From: DAIOSQ01 sp036752465
Lineage (GTDB): Bacteria; Pseudomonadota; Gammaproteobacteria; Legionellales; Legionellaceae
Direction: 5' to 3'
DNA: 16,079 nucleotides
Assembly (NCBI GenBank): GCA_036752465.1
Contig: DAIOSQ010000047.1
Location: forward strand, 1-16,079
The notes beneath the pieces are model-generated. The model did not search any database, was not told where the DNA came from, and saw nothing but the letters and a program-made list of their open reading frames with translations. Position numbers and translations under genes: made by a program. Below are positions 1-8,274 of the stretch, piece by piece (position 1 is the first letter of the stretch; each line of letters opens with the position of its first letter).

Positions 1-1
1 C

Positions 2-409
2 TACGAGGCCTGTCGTCGTGCAGGGTTTGCGGAAAAAGATATCGTTATCAACTGTACTATGCCAGTGCTAGATAAAGATGGCAGACAAAAGATGGAGACG
101 AAAACTTACAAATTCGACACCAGCAAAAAAGACGACGGTACCGAAGAAACCAAGAATGGCTTTAAGGATGAATTATTTGCCGCTAGACCCGGGGTATATG
201 ACGGTATCACGCAAGAGATAGAGGAAATAGAAAAGCGTTCTGCTGCAAGCCTACCAGACCTTAGAACAGGGCTAGGGGTATCATCCGCCAGTGATTTCAG
301 AGTCAAACTCCAGGAGTATCGTGACGCGGAGGCTGACGCTAAGAGGCTTGCAGCAGCTGCACCTGACCCAAACATTCCTGCTGCAGGAATAGCTGGAGGT
401 GGTTCATAG
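2..409 (+). CDS. C-terminal part of an unrecognised protein (cut by window edge)
   Basis: The reading frame is open from the first complete codon at position 2 to a TAG at 407-409. The first in-frame ATG, at 59, has no clear ribosome binding site, so the gene most likely begins outside the window and 135 codons of its 3' end are seen. I do not recognise the family. The visible part is strongly hydrophilic, with a lysine/aspartate-rich stretch (KKDDGTEETKNGFKDE), a probable helical or coiled-coil segment (ITQEIEEIEKRSA), a second charged helix (LQEYRDAEADAKRLAAAA), and a flexible Pro/Ala/Gly tail ending GGGS. There is no membrane segment and no cysteine motif. It converges on rsmJ. It could be a large cytosolic or secreted protein, including an effector in this kind of host-associated lineage, but nothing seen proves that. 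Confidence 0.6.
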   Translation, partial: YEACRRAGFAEKDIVINCTMPVLDKDGRQKMETKTYKFDTSKKDDGTEETKNGFKDELFAARPGVYDGITQEIEEIEKRSAASLPDLRTGLGVSSASDFRVKLQEYRDAEADAKRLAAAAPDPNIPAAGIAGGGS

Positions 410-440
410 TCTTATAAAGCTTGCAACGCAACAGACTGCC

Positions 441-455
441 CCGCCTTGTCGGCGG
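441..455. terminator. Possible hairpin between convergent genes
   Basis: Five GC pairs (CCGCC / GGCGG) close a 5-base loop in the 81-base gap between the edge protein (ends 409) and rsmJ (ends 491, minus strand). It lies where a shared terminator would be expected. There is no T-tract on either side, so it is weak as an intrinsic terminator. Nothing else is visible in this gap. Confidence 0.22.
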
Positions 456-490
456 CTTGCGCCGAAAACACAAACCACAACAGAGCACCT

Positions 491-1207
491 TCAGGTGGCA
501 TGAGCATATACATCAAATCGAACCGTTTTACCCGCAATGCTCCAGGTTGGTGGCAACAAAGGCGGCAAGCGCTGTGGCCATTTGAGCACAACTTGCTTGC
601 GAACACGACCAATAGCCAAGTTCAGCAGAGTTTTTGCGTCATCATCAGGACCTATGAGACATTGCAAAGTTTGCATGTGTTTGTTGACCAATGCTGATTT
701 CTGTCGCAATGGATGCATAGGATCGATATAGAACAAATCTGGATAATCACTGCGAGCCAACCCACTGAGATAGTGTATAGAGTCTTGGTATTTTAAAGAT
801 AAACTGCCCTCCTGGGCAAAATAAGCGGTTTTATGGGTCAGTGCATCTTCCAGCAACGCCGCCAGCATGGCATTGCGTTCAAGCATCAGCACATCGGCGC
901 CAAAACTTGCTAATATTGCCGCATCTGTACCAAAGCCTGCCGTTAAATCAACAATTTTTAGTCCTGGACGAGGCTGGCAAGCCCGTACTAGGCCCTGCAA
1001 TTTCAACGCGCGGTGCCGCTTTATAAGCTGGTGGCTGAGAAAATCAATAGCTATAGGTTTGAAGGTAGCAGTATACAACAGCAATCGTTCTTCTGTGAGC
1101 ACCAAACGCGGCAATGTGTCATTATTAACGGCCAATTGGTAACGTGCGGCAATAGCTTCTGCGCGCTGACGAAGCTGCTCATGTGCGTACCCAATCACCG
1201 CTATCAT
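491..1207 (-). CDS. rsmJ: 16S rRNA (guanine(1516)-N2)-methyltransferase RsmJ
   Basis: SAM-dependent methyltransferase that makes m2G1516 in 16S rRNA in the E. coli enzyme (YhiQ). The 238 residues are close to the usual ~250. The SAM-binding motif I is DLTAGFGTDA (residues 87-96), followed by the acidic end of strand 2 at MLER (108-111), the catalytic-loop motif YIDPMHP (160-166), then KSALV and the C-terminal RFDVYA, all typical of RsmJ. The E. coli N-terminal arm is slightly shortened. The ATG at 1207 overlaps the glyS stop by four bases (ATGA, 1204-1207) and has no visible Shine-Dalgarno sequence, so translation is probably coupled to glyS. It is the last gene of the glyQ-glyS-rsmJ group. 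The family assignment is firm; the exact target base is inferred from the family. Confidence 0.93.
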   Translation of the reverse strand: MIAVIGYAHEQLRQRAEAIAARYQLAVNNDTLPRLVLTEERLLLYTATFKPIAIDFLSHQLIKRHRALKLQGLVRACQPRPGLKIVDLTAGFGTDAAILASFGADVLMLERNAMLAALLEDALTHKTAYFAQEGSLSLKYQDSIHYLSGLARSDYPDLFYIDPMHPLRQKSALVNKHMQTLQCLIGPDDDAKTLLNLAIGRVRKQVVLKWPQRLPPLLPPTWSIAGKTVRFDVYAHAT

Positions 1208-3273
1208 GATGATGTGTGCAATAAACCAAGGTGAGCCACTCCGTGCAGTAGCCGTTGCAGTGTGGACAACAGTGCCAGCCGATTGGCTTGCAGAGCGAGA
1301 TCATCGGTCATGACCATGACATGCTCGAAGAACTGGTCAATCTTGGGTGCCAGCTGCAATAGATTTTGCAAAATAAGCGTATACTGTTGCTGTTGGTACC
1401 ACGGCTGCACCTGCTGTTGCAAGGTTACCATCAGCTGATGTAACGCAACTTCAGCTGACTCGCACAATACATCAGGGTTAATGGTGGACAGTGCTTTGTC
1501 ATGTTGGCCATGATTGAGTAATTGATTAACCCGCTTGGCCGCTTGCAACAAAATGCTGGCTTCTGGCTGTTGCACAAACCAGCGCAACGCTTGTATCCTA
1601 TGGTGAAAATCGTACAACCAATCATCTTGGCAGAGCAAGGTTGCCTGAATCTGATCAGCTGTGAATCCCTCACCCAAATAATAAGACTGCAGGCGATCCA
1701 AAATAAATGGCTTTAATCCAGCGATGGCATGATTTGCGCTGGTTGCAAAGGCTGCAGCAGCACTGCTGATGAGTGCTGTCAATGAGGTGTGATTCTCAAT
1801 TGTGCTCAAAATCCGCACCACGGCCAGAGCATGCCGTCTTAATTTGAAAGGATCCTTGACGCCGCTGGGTTTAAGGCCAATCGCAAATGTTCCCACCAGG
1901 GTATCGATTCTATCGGCCAGCGATAGCGCAAGCCCCAGTGATGATTGTGGGATGCTATCTGCAGCAAAACGTGGCATATACTGTTCATGCAAGGCGGTGG
2001 CAATCTCAGGATCTTCGCCTGCATGCAGCGCGTAGTAATAACCCATCAAACCTTGCAATTCCGGAAATTCGCCAACCATGCCCGTCATGAGGTCACATTT
2101 ACTTAAATCAGCACAGCGCAAACTCTTGGTGAGATTCAAGGCAAGTGCGGGGGTCAAAACCTGCATTAGGCTGCTGATACGAATCGTTTTGTCATAGAGG
2201 GTTCCCAATTTTTCTTGGAAGACCACACGTTTAAGTTGTTCTAAATTAGCGCTGAATTGTTGTTTGCGATCCTGTTGATAAAAAAATTGTGCGTCACTTA
2301 AACGCGCCCGCATTACTTTTTCATTGCCAGCAATGACCCGAGCCTCATCCAGACTTTCAATATTGCTGACAGTGATGAAGTCATTGACTAAGCTGCCATC
2401 ATCTGCACACAATGCAAAACATTTTTGATGTGATTGCATGGCGGCAATTAAGACCTCCTGCGGAATATCTAGAAAAGGCTCATCGAAATGTGCCAGCAAA
2501 GCCTTAGGCCATTCGACAATCGACGTGACTTCATCGAGCAGCGCTTCAGGCATAATCACCTGTCTTGCCTGTTGCGCTGCCAATGCAGTAATTTGTGCGG
2601 CTATGCGCTGCCTTCTTTTGGCGAAATCCGCGATTACATAGCTTTGCAGTAAACTAGATTCATACGCTGCCGGTTCGGTTATGGCAATGGCTTGTGGGCT
2701 ATGGAAACGGTGCCCATAACTATATCGACCACTTGGCACGCCCAATATGGTTGCTTCCACCAGTTCTGTCCCATACAACAATACTACCCAGTGTACCGGT
2801 CGAGCAAATAACACATCGCCATGCCCCCAGCACATGCCTTTAGCGATGGGCAATCGTGCGACGGCCTCTTGTAACAATTTTGGCAACAACGTTTGCGTAG
2901 ACTCGCCTGGTTTGACCGCTTCGTAGCACCACCAACGACCTTTGTCGGTGGTGATGGTGGTCAGCTGATCGAGAGCAACCCCACAGGTTTTAGCAAAGCC
3001 AAGCAGTGCTGCGCTGGGATTATGCTGTATTTCTTGGATATCAACCACCGCCGGGCCGCGCCGTGAAATGACCTGATCACGTTGCTGTCTGGCGACGGTC
3101 GAGACCAACACTGCCAGGCGCCTTGGGGTGGCGAAACTGCGAGCTTCTCCGTGCGAGATGCCAGCCGCATCTAAAGTTGCGAGCACATGCTGTTGCAGCG
3201 CCTCAGCCAACAATTGTACGGCACGTGAAGGCAATTCCTCCGTGCCTATTTCAAACAGTATATCATTCGACAT
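1204..3273 (-). CDS. glyS: Glycyl-tRNA synthetase beta subunit
   Basis: Beta chain of the bacterial alpha2beta2 glycyl-tRNA synthetase; it binds tRNA(Gly) and works with GlyQ in the cytoplasm. At 689 residues it matches E. coli GlyS (689). It opens with the family signature LFEIGTEELP near the N-terminus, and contains VGEFPELQG (about residue 400) and ADRIDTLVG...PFKLRR (about 453-480), the conserved HD-like/central core. The C-terminal ~150 residues are the DALR-type anticodon-binding region. The frame offers GTG (3276) and ATG (3273) as adjacent codons. The AAGG of GAAGGTG ends 6 bases before the ATG but only 3 before the GTG, so the ATG is chosen. It overlaps the glyQ end by 11 bases and the rsmJ start by 4, which suggests a tightly coupled operon. 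Confidence 0.97.
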   Translation of the reverse strand: MSNDILFEIGTEELPSRAVQLLAEALQQHVLATLDAAGISHGEARSFATPRRLAVLVSTVARQQRDQVISRRGPAVVDIQEIQHNPSAALLGFAKTCGVALDQLTTITTDKGRWWCYEAVKPGESTQTLLPKLLQEAVARLPIAKGMCWGHGDVLFARPVHWVVLLYGTELVEATILGVPSGRYSYGHRFHSPQAIAITEPAAYESSLLQSYVIADFAKRRQRIAAQITALAAQQARQVIMPEALLDEVTSIVEWPKALLAHFDEPFLDIPQEVLIAAMQSHQKCFALCADDGSLVNDFITVSNIESLDEARVIAGNEKVMRARLSDAQFFYQQDRKQQFSANLEQLKRVVFQEKLGTLYDKTIRISSLMQVLTPALALNLTKSLRCADLSKCDLMTGMVGEFPELQGLMGYYYALHAGEDPEIATALHEQYMPRFAADSIPQSSLGLALSLADRIDTLVGTFAIGLKPSGVKDPFKLRRHALAVVRILSTIENHTSLTALISSAAAAFATSANHAIAGLKPFILDRLQSYYLGEGFTADQIQATLLCQDDWLYDFHHRIQALRWFVQQPEASILLQAAKRVNQLLNHGQHDKALSTINPDVLCESAEVALHQLMVTLQQQVQPWYQQQQYTLILQNLLQLAPKIDQFFEHVMVMTDDLALQANRLALLSTLQRLLHGVAHLGLLHTSS

Positions 3274-4165
3274 CACACACCTTCATAGGAAAACCTAATG
3301 TTTCTCGAGCTAGATAATATGCTTTGGCAACTGCGGTAGCCAGCTGGCGCACTCGCAATATGTAACGTTGTCTTTCCGTGACAGAAATTGCACGACGCGC
3401 ATCGAGCAGATTAAACATATGTGAAGCCTTAATCACCATCTCGTAAGCCGGCAGAGGTAATTTTGCATCGATTAGCGCGCTTGATTCCGCTTCATAATAA
3501 TCAAATTGCCTAAAAAGTTCTGTAATGTGCGCATGTTCGAAGTTATAGTGAGACATTTCTACTTCATTTTGATGAAAAACATCGCCGTAGGTAACGGTAC
3601 GACCAGCATGGCATGCCCAAGGCAGATCATAGACGTTGTCTACAGCAAGCAGGTACATAGCCAGTCTTTCTAATCCGTAGGTTAATTCTCCAGTCACAGG
3701 CTTACAGGGCAACCCCCCCACTTGCTGAAAATACGTGAATTGTGATATTTCCATGCCATTTTGCCATACTTCCCAACCTAAGCCCCAAGCCCCCAGTGTC
3801 GGCGACTCCCAATTATCTTCAACAAAACGAATATCATCACGCAGGGGATCTACGCCTAAATGCCGCAGCGAGTCGAGATATTTATTCTGAATATCAATAG
3901 GAGATGGTTTTAGTATCACTTGAAATTGGTAGTAGTGCTGTAATCGATTCGGATTTGCACCATAACGCCCATCAGTCGGCCTTCTGGAAGGTTGTACGTA
4001 GGCGGCGTACCAACTTTCAGGACCTATGGCACGTAAAAATGTAGCTGGGTGAAATGTACCCGCACCTACCTCTAAATCTAACGGCTGTAACAACACGCAA
4101 CCCTGTTGAGCCCAAAATTGTTGCAAGGATAAGATTATTTCTTGAAAAGTTGACGGCTTTTTCAT
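3263..4165 (-). CDS. glyQ: Glycyl-tRNA synthetase alpha subunit
   Basis: Catalytic alpha chain of the heterotetrameric class II glycyl-tRNA synthetase: activates glycine with ATP and transfers it to tRNA(Gly). It has 300 residues against 303 in E. coli. Near the N-terminus are FWAQQGCVLLQP, VGAGTFHPATFLR (33-45) and the strongly conserved QPSRRPTDGRYG...NRLQHYYQFQV (58-83), which form the active site; LGWEVW and MEISQFTYFQQ follow. The ATG at 4165 lacks a strong Shine-Dalgarno sequence; an 11-base palindrome (4171-4181) sits where one would be expected. It is the first gene of glyQ-glyS-rsmJ, with a 113-base leader/intergenic space after the DsbA-like gene, so it probably has its own promoter, though I could not pick one out with confidence. 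Confidence 0.98.
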   Translation of the reverse strand: MKKPSTFQEIILSLQQFWAQQGCVLLQPLDLEVGAGTFHPATFLRAIGPESWYAAYVQPSRRPTDGRYGANPNRLQHYYQFQVILKPSPIDIQNKYLDSLRHLGVDPLRDDIRFVEDNWESPTLGAWGLGWEVWQNGMEISQFTYFQQVGGLPCKPVTGELTYGLERLAMYLLAVDNVYDLPWACHAGRTVTYGDVFHQNEVEMSHYNFEHAHITELFRQFDYYEAESSALIDAKLPLPAYEMVIKASHMFNLLDARRAISVTERQRYILRVRQLATAVAKAYYLARETLGFPMKVCDVE

Positions 4166-4170
4166 GACAC

Positions 4171-4228
4171 AGAGATTCTCTATGGTCGGACGGCTGATTC
4201 AGCTGAGCTTATCAACCGCCAAATTGAT
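4171..4228. repeat. Three short inverted repeats in the glyQ leader
   Basis: Three separate dyads with 5-base arms lie directly upstream of glyQ: AGAGA-T-TCTCT (4171-4181), GCTGA-T-TCAGC (4193-4203) and ATCAA-8-TTGAT (4211-4228). Their centres are at about 4176, 4198 and 4219.5, roughly 22 bases or two helical turns apart. The arms do not share a sequence. They could be protein sites or chance. Confidence 0.35.
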
Positions 4229-4278
4229 TAACACGTATAACGACGTTTCCCTGTAACGAGGTAAGGGATAATGCGCAG

Positions 4279-5052
4279 TTACTTCGCTTCTTTGATTAAG
4301 TTTTCTATGGTTGCCTGACTGGCAGCTCCGGGAACAAAAGCGGGTATTGCATTGTTTTTCGGTTGCCCTTGTGTGTCGGTTGCGATCACAATCACCGCAG
4401 GGGTGCCCATCAAGTGTAACTTTTCTGCCAATGCACGGTTATCGCTCAACTCCTTCTGCACCACTTCGCTGTTCATATCTTTGCTTAACTTGTCTGTATC
4501 AAGACCAATAGATTTCGCGATGGACATGACGACATCTTTGTTAAGACGTTTTTCCGATTTAAACAAGGCGGCTTGCATTTGTAAGTATTTGTCTTGCATA
4601 GCGGCTGCCAATGCTGCTTTAGAAGCAATTTCTGAACCTTCGCCAAAAATAGGGAATTCTTTGTAAATTACGCGTACTTGGTCATTTTTACTGAGTAACT
4701 CAGCAATTACCGGCTTCATTTTTTTGCAGTGTATACATTGATAATCAAAAAACTCGATTAAAGTGACTGTCCCTTTAGGATTACCGTCAACCGCACGAGT
4801 ATCTCTAAGCAACGCTTTCACATTTTGTGAAATGGCGGTTTTTGCTTGATCCTGCATATCTTGTTGCTGTTTTTTCTGCAGCACTTGGGACACTTCTATC
4901 AGCACTTCAGGATTATTGATCAAATAATCATGCACGACTTGCTCTATTTCTTTTTTCTGCACGTCTGTCATAGTCTCAGCTGCCCAGACCATAGGCGATG
5001 CTGTAACGGCTAACGCCAACAGGCTCATTTTGAACGTATTCACCACTTTCAC
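4279..5052 (-). CDS. Secreted DsbA/Com1-like thiol:disulfide oxidoreductase
   Basis: Periplasmic or surface thioredoxin-fold protein of the DsbA/DsbG-like group; the overall architecture resembles the Coxiella Com1 protein. From the GTG at 5052 it has 257 residues: signal peptide 1-24 (MKVVNTFK, hydrophobic LLALAVTASPMVWA, cleavage before AET), a helical N-terminal region rich in K and Q (about 27-75) that is the likely dimerisation/stalk segment, then the thioredoxin domain with FFDYQCIHC (active-site Cys106 and Cys109), KEFPIFG, and the cis-proline loop GTPAV (Pro218). The frame extends to a TTG at 5067, but AGGGG lies 7 bases before the GTG at 5052, and starting there gives a clean signal peptide. 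It stands alone between uvrD and glyQ. Whether it oxidises, isomerises or reduces substrates cannot be told from sequence. Confidence 0.9.
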   Translation of the reverse strand: MKVVNTFKMSLLALAVTASPMVWAAETMTDVQKKEIEQVVHDYLINNPEVLIEVSQVLQKKQQQDMQDQAKTAISQNVKALLRDTRAVDGNPKGTVTLIEFFDYQCIHCKKMKPVIAELLSKNDQVRVIYKEFPIFGEGSEIASKAALAAAMQDKYLQMQAALFKSEKRLNKDVVMSIAKSIGLDTDKLSKDMNSEVVQKELSDNRALAEKLHLMGTPAVIVIATDTQGQPKNNAIPAFVPGAASQATIENLIKEAK

Positions 5053-5166
5053 CTTAATTCCCCTCAATCATGATAACTCCGTTTGAAACGTATCATCAAC
5101 CTGCAGCAAATTCAAGTAGTATGCCAGTCGATAAACACGGCTATGTGCGCCAGTGAAGATGGCGAA

Positions 5167-7326
5167 TTATGCTGTCGTACGTAATTTTGCATAGGCAAGC
5201 AACAACCATTTGCTGCTCAGGTCGGCAAATCTAACCTGAGCTTTGAGCCCTTGCGCACTGCCCTCAAGATCGATAATGATTCCTTGTCCAAACTTAGGAT
5301 GATAGACCTCTTGCCCAAGATAGTAGCCTTGTGCAGATTTGACTGCCGGTGAGGTCGGCAGATAGCTCGTAGTTTTCTTGATGCTGCCCGCTAAATTTTG
5401 TAAATATTCTAAGGGTAGTTCTTTGACAAAGCGCGATACATGATGATGTTCGCTGCGACCATATTGACGTCTTGTTTCGGCCGCAGTCAGCGTCAGCTTG
5501 TGCATGGCACGGGTCATACCGACGTAACACAGTCGTCGTTCTTCTTGCAAACGTTGCTCGTCTTCTTGTGACTGCTTGCTGGGAAAAACACCTTCTTCCA
5601 TCCCAACCAAAAATACCCGTGGAAATTCTAGTCCTTTGGCTGCATGTAATGTCATAAGATGCACATAGCCGCTCTCACCCTCAGTATCTTGTGTCAAAAC
5701 ATCTAATGAAGCATGTGCTAAGAACGCCACCATAGCTGATAACTCAGCATCTTCAAACCGAAATTCACTGGCAGCATTGATGAGCTCTTGCAAATTGGCT
5801 AATTTGGAATCTGAGACATCACCTTTCATGTTACCATAATATTGTTGTAGGCCGCTGTGCACCAAGACATGTTGGATTTGCTCGCTGAGCAATAATGCTG
5901 CTGTAGCCTGAGCTAATTGCGTGATCAGCTCCAAAAACTGTCCTAATGCTTTACGCGCTCTTTCAGGCAATAGCTGCGCTTGGATAAGTTGCACAGCAGC
6001 AAGCCAAAATGAGCATTGTTGCGTGCCTGCGAGATTTTTTAATTCTTGCATGGTTTTGTCACCAATGCCCCGTGCAGGCACATTGACCACTCGCTCAAAA
6101 GCAGCATCGTCATTCTGGTTGATGATAAGTCTTAAGTAGGCTAAGGTATCTTTGACTTCTGCCCGTTCAAAATAACGCATGCCGCCGTAAATACGATAAG
6201 CAATATGGTTACGCAGCAACGCTTCCTCTAAAACCCGTGATTGCGCATTAGAGCGATATAAAATCGCAATGTTCTGCAACTCAAGACCGCTTGATTTTTC
6301 CTGTTGGATGCAAGCACTGACAAAATGAGCCTCTTCTAACTCATTGAAGGCTGTGTACAGCCCAATTTTATCTCCACTGGCACCATGAGTCCATAAATCC
6401 TTACCCATACGAGTTGGATTATTGGCAATCAAAGCGTTGGCTGCATTCAAAATAGTCGCCGTTGATCGATAATTTTGCTCGAGACGAATCAACTGACTGC
6501 CAGTAAAATCAGTTTGAAAACGATGGATATTTTCAATTTTTGCGCCACGCCACCCATATATTGATTGATCATCATCACCCACCACCATGACCGCATTGCT
6601 AGCACCGGCAAGCAAACGGATCCAGGCATATTGGATGGTATTGGTATCTTGGAACTCATCCACCAAAATGACTTTAAAAGCTTGTCTGTAACGCTGTAAC
6701 AATTCCTCATGACGGCGCAGCATTTCTAACGTTCGCAACATCAATTCAGCAAAATCAACCACGCCTGAAATTTGACAGGCTTTTTCATAGGCACGGTAAA
6801 TCTCCAAATACACCCGCCTAGGACCATAGGTGGCCTCCATAACTTCAGCTGCACGCAAGCCTTCGTCTTTGCTGCTGTTTATGAAATTTTGTACTTGCTT
6901 GACCGGCCATTGCTCAACATTGAGATTCATGTCGTGCATGATGCGCTTGATAATACGAGCTTGATCATCGGAATCTAAAATATGAAAATGTTGCGGTAAA
7001 TTGGCTTCTTGGTGGTGTTTGCGCAACATACGATGACACAAACCATGAAATGTGCCCACCCAAAGCCCATCAACTGGTCGTTGCAATACTTCATGCAAAC
7101 GAGTTTTCATTTCTGCGGCAGCTTTATTGGTAAAAGTCACTGCCAACACCGCGTGCAGTGACAAATGCTCATGCACGACCAACCACGCCATGCGGTGCAC
7201 TAAAACTCGAGTTTTGCCACTGCCTGCACCCGCCAGTACTAAAAGGTGGCTGATGGGAGCAGTAACTGCAGCCAATTGTTGTTGATTAAGCCCCGTTAAG
7301 AGCTCTTCGGCAGTGATCATGCACAT
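5167..7326 (-). CDS. uvrD: DNA helicase II UvrD
   Basis: 3'-5' superfamily 1A helicase that unwinds DNA in nucleotide-excision and mismatch repair. It has 719 residues (E. coli 720). Motifs in order: Q-motif region NQQQLAAV (14-21), Walker A AGAGSGKT (32-39), motif Ia TFTNKAAAEM (64-73), Walker B VDEFQDTN (222-229), motif III GDDDQSIYGWRGA (250-262), motif IV LEQNYRS, YRSNAQSR, motif V LMTLHAAKGLEF and motif VI YVGMTRA. The C-terminal Tudor-like segment (LGQEVYHPKFGQGIIID) that separates UvrD/PcrA from Rep is present, so UvrD is preferred over Rep. The ATG at 7326 follows AAAGGAAGTC; an alternative ATG lies two codons in. It is transcribed divergently from mlaA. A weak TTGGAG/TACTCT promoter pair can be drawn upstream but is not convincing. 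Confidence 0.97.
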   Translation of the reverse strand: MCMITAEELLTGLNQQQLAAVTAPISHLLVLAGAGSGKTRVLVHRMAWLVVHEHLSLHAVLAVTFTNKAAAEMKTRLHEVLQRPVDGLWVGTFHGLCHRMLRKHHQEANLPQHFHILDSDDQARIIKRIMHDMNLNVEQWPVKQVQNFINSSKDEGLRAAEVMEATYGPRRVYLEIYRAYEKACQISGVVDFAELMLRTLEMLRRHEELLQRYRQAFKVILVDEFQDTNTIQYAWIRLLAGASNAVMVVGDDDQSIYGWRGAKIENIHRFQTDFTGSQLIRLEQNYRSTATILNAANALIANNPTRMGKDLWTHGASGDKIGLYTAFNELEEAHFVSACIQQEKSSGLELQNIAILYRSNAQSRVLEEALLRNHIAYRIYGGMRYFERAEVKDTLAYLRLIINQNDDAAFERVVNVPARGIGDKTMQELKNLAGTQQCSFWLAAVQLIQAQLLPERARKALGQFLELITQLAQATAALLLSEQIQHVLVHSGLQQYYGNMKGDVSDSKLANLQELINAASEFRFEDAELSAMVAFLAHASLDVLTQDTEGESGYVHLMTLHAAKGLEFPRVFLVGMEEGVFPSKQSQEDEQRLQEERRLCYVGMTRAMHKLTLTAAETRRQYGRSEHHHVSRFVKELPLEYLQNLAGSIKKTTSYLPTSPAVKSAQGYYLGQEVYHPKFGQGIIIDLEGSAQGLKAQVRFADLSSKWLLLAYAKLRTTA

Positions 7327-7382
7327 GACTTCCTTTAAAAAAAGAGTAACTTACCACACTCATCGCTCCAAGTCTTGATGAT

Positions 7383-7411
7383 TTGCAATGGCTGAGTGCT
7401 TTGTGTAACAT
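7383..7411 (+). promoter_or_regulatory. Candidate sigma70 promoter of mlaA-trmL
   Basis: TTGCAA (7383-7388) and TAACAT (7406-7411) are separated by 17 bases, giving a predicted transcription start near 7418 and a leader of about 25 bases to the ATG at 7444. Each hexamer matches consensus at 4 of 6 positions. It falls in the only gene-free gap between divergent uvrD and mlaA. Confidence 0.4.
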
Positions 7412-7443
7412 TAAAAATATTTTCTAACGTGAGCAAAATTAAC

Positions 7444-8274
7444 ATGCGAATGAATCGAATGGTCTGGCTTGTCGGGTGCATGTTAACAATAACAGGATGT
7501 GTCCTAAGAGGCCCCAACCCCGACGATCCTTACGAAGCCATCAATCGTAAAATGTACAGCTTCAATACCGGTGTTGACCGCTTCATTCTCAAACCACCCG
7601 CCAAAGTGTATGTCGCGGTGGTGCCTGCGCCAGTTCGAGCCGGCGTGAACCGCGTTTACAACAATATTAACATGTTACCTACAGTGGCTAATGACATTTT
7701 ACAAGCCGACTTTAACAGTGCAATTAAAGATAGCTGGCGTTTCTTCATCAACTCGACCTTTGGGATTGGTGGCATATTTGATGCAGCTGACAAATGCCAG
7801 CTGCCGCCGCATAGCAATGATTTAGGACTGACGTTTGCTAAATGGGGTGACAAACATTCCCCCTATGTGGTCATACCGTTTCTTGGCCCTAGCACAGTCC
7901 GTGATGGCGTAGCCATGATTTTTGATTATGTGCTATTTACTCCTTACCCATACATCAGGTCCAACCCAATTTTATACAGTGTTCTCGCCCTACGCTACGT
8001 GGATTTACGTTCACAAATGCTCGATAGTGAACGCCTAATCAACGAAGCCATGGATAAATACAGCTTCATTCGTGATGCGTACTTGCAACATCGCAATTAC
8101 TTGATCAACAACACCCGTAGCAACGACAACGAAGGTGCGCTGTACGTGGAGGAAACCCAAGCCCATACGCCTGTAACCAAAGCGCCGTTAACAGACGAGC
8201 CAGAAGAACCACAGAAATCACTTTTTCCCATCACCACGGCCAATAATGATACACATAGCTCTGCTGCATCCTGA
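7444..8274 (+). CDS. mlaA: MlaA (VacJ) outer-membrane lipid-asymmetry lipoprotein
   Basis: Outer-membrane lipoprotein of the Mla pathway, which removes misplaced phospholipid from the outer leaflet and passes it to the periplasmic carrier. From the ATG at 7444 it has 276 residues with a lipoprotein signal (MRMNRMVWL... lipobox ITGC, lipidated Cys19). The MlaA domain follows: DDPYEAINRKMYSFN, FINSTFGIGGIFDAA, NDLGLTFAKWG, YVVIPFLGPSTVRDG. The open frame extends to a GTG at 7396, but that region overlaps the predicted promoter and would bury the signal peptide, so 7444 (or the ATG at 7450) is preferred. After the domain comes a ~45-residue Thr/Pro/Glu-rich tail with no predicted fold. Its last codons overlap the trmL start by 29 bases. 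The remaining mla genes are not in the window. Confidence 0.94.
   Translation: MRMNRMVWLVGCMLTITGCVLRGPNPDDPYEAINRKMYSFNTGVDRFILKPPAKVYVAVVPAPVRAGVNRVYNNINMLPTVANDILQADFNSAIKDSWRFFINSTFGIGGIFDAADKCQLPPHSNDLGLTFAKWGDKHSPYVVIPFLGPSTVRDGVAMIFDYVLFTPYPYIRSNPILYSVLALRYVDLRSQMLDSERLINEAMDKYSFIRDAYLQHRNYLINNTRSNDNEGALYVEETQAHTPVTKAPLTDEPEEPQKSLFPITTANNDTHSSAAS

Noticed and set aside
412..612. Minus-strand frame overlapping the end of rsmJ
   Set aside because: It is a shadow of rsmJ in another frame, without a ribosome binding site or family features.
4248..4268. TCCCT / AGGGA hairpin (11-base loop) downstream of the DsbA-like gene
   Set aside because: Only five pairs, a large loop and no T-tract on the minus strand; not good enough for a terminator.
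5053..5067. TTG at 5067 as the start of the DsbA-like gene
   Set aside because: It would place the ribosome binding site AGGGG inside the coding sequence; the GTG at 5052 has that site at the right distance and gives a standard signal peptide.
5148..5164. CGCCA / TGGCG hairpin just after the uvrD stop
   Set aside because: Five pairs with no T-tract after it on the minus strand; could be chance.
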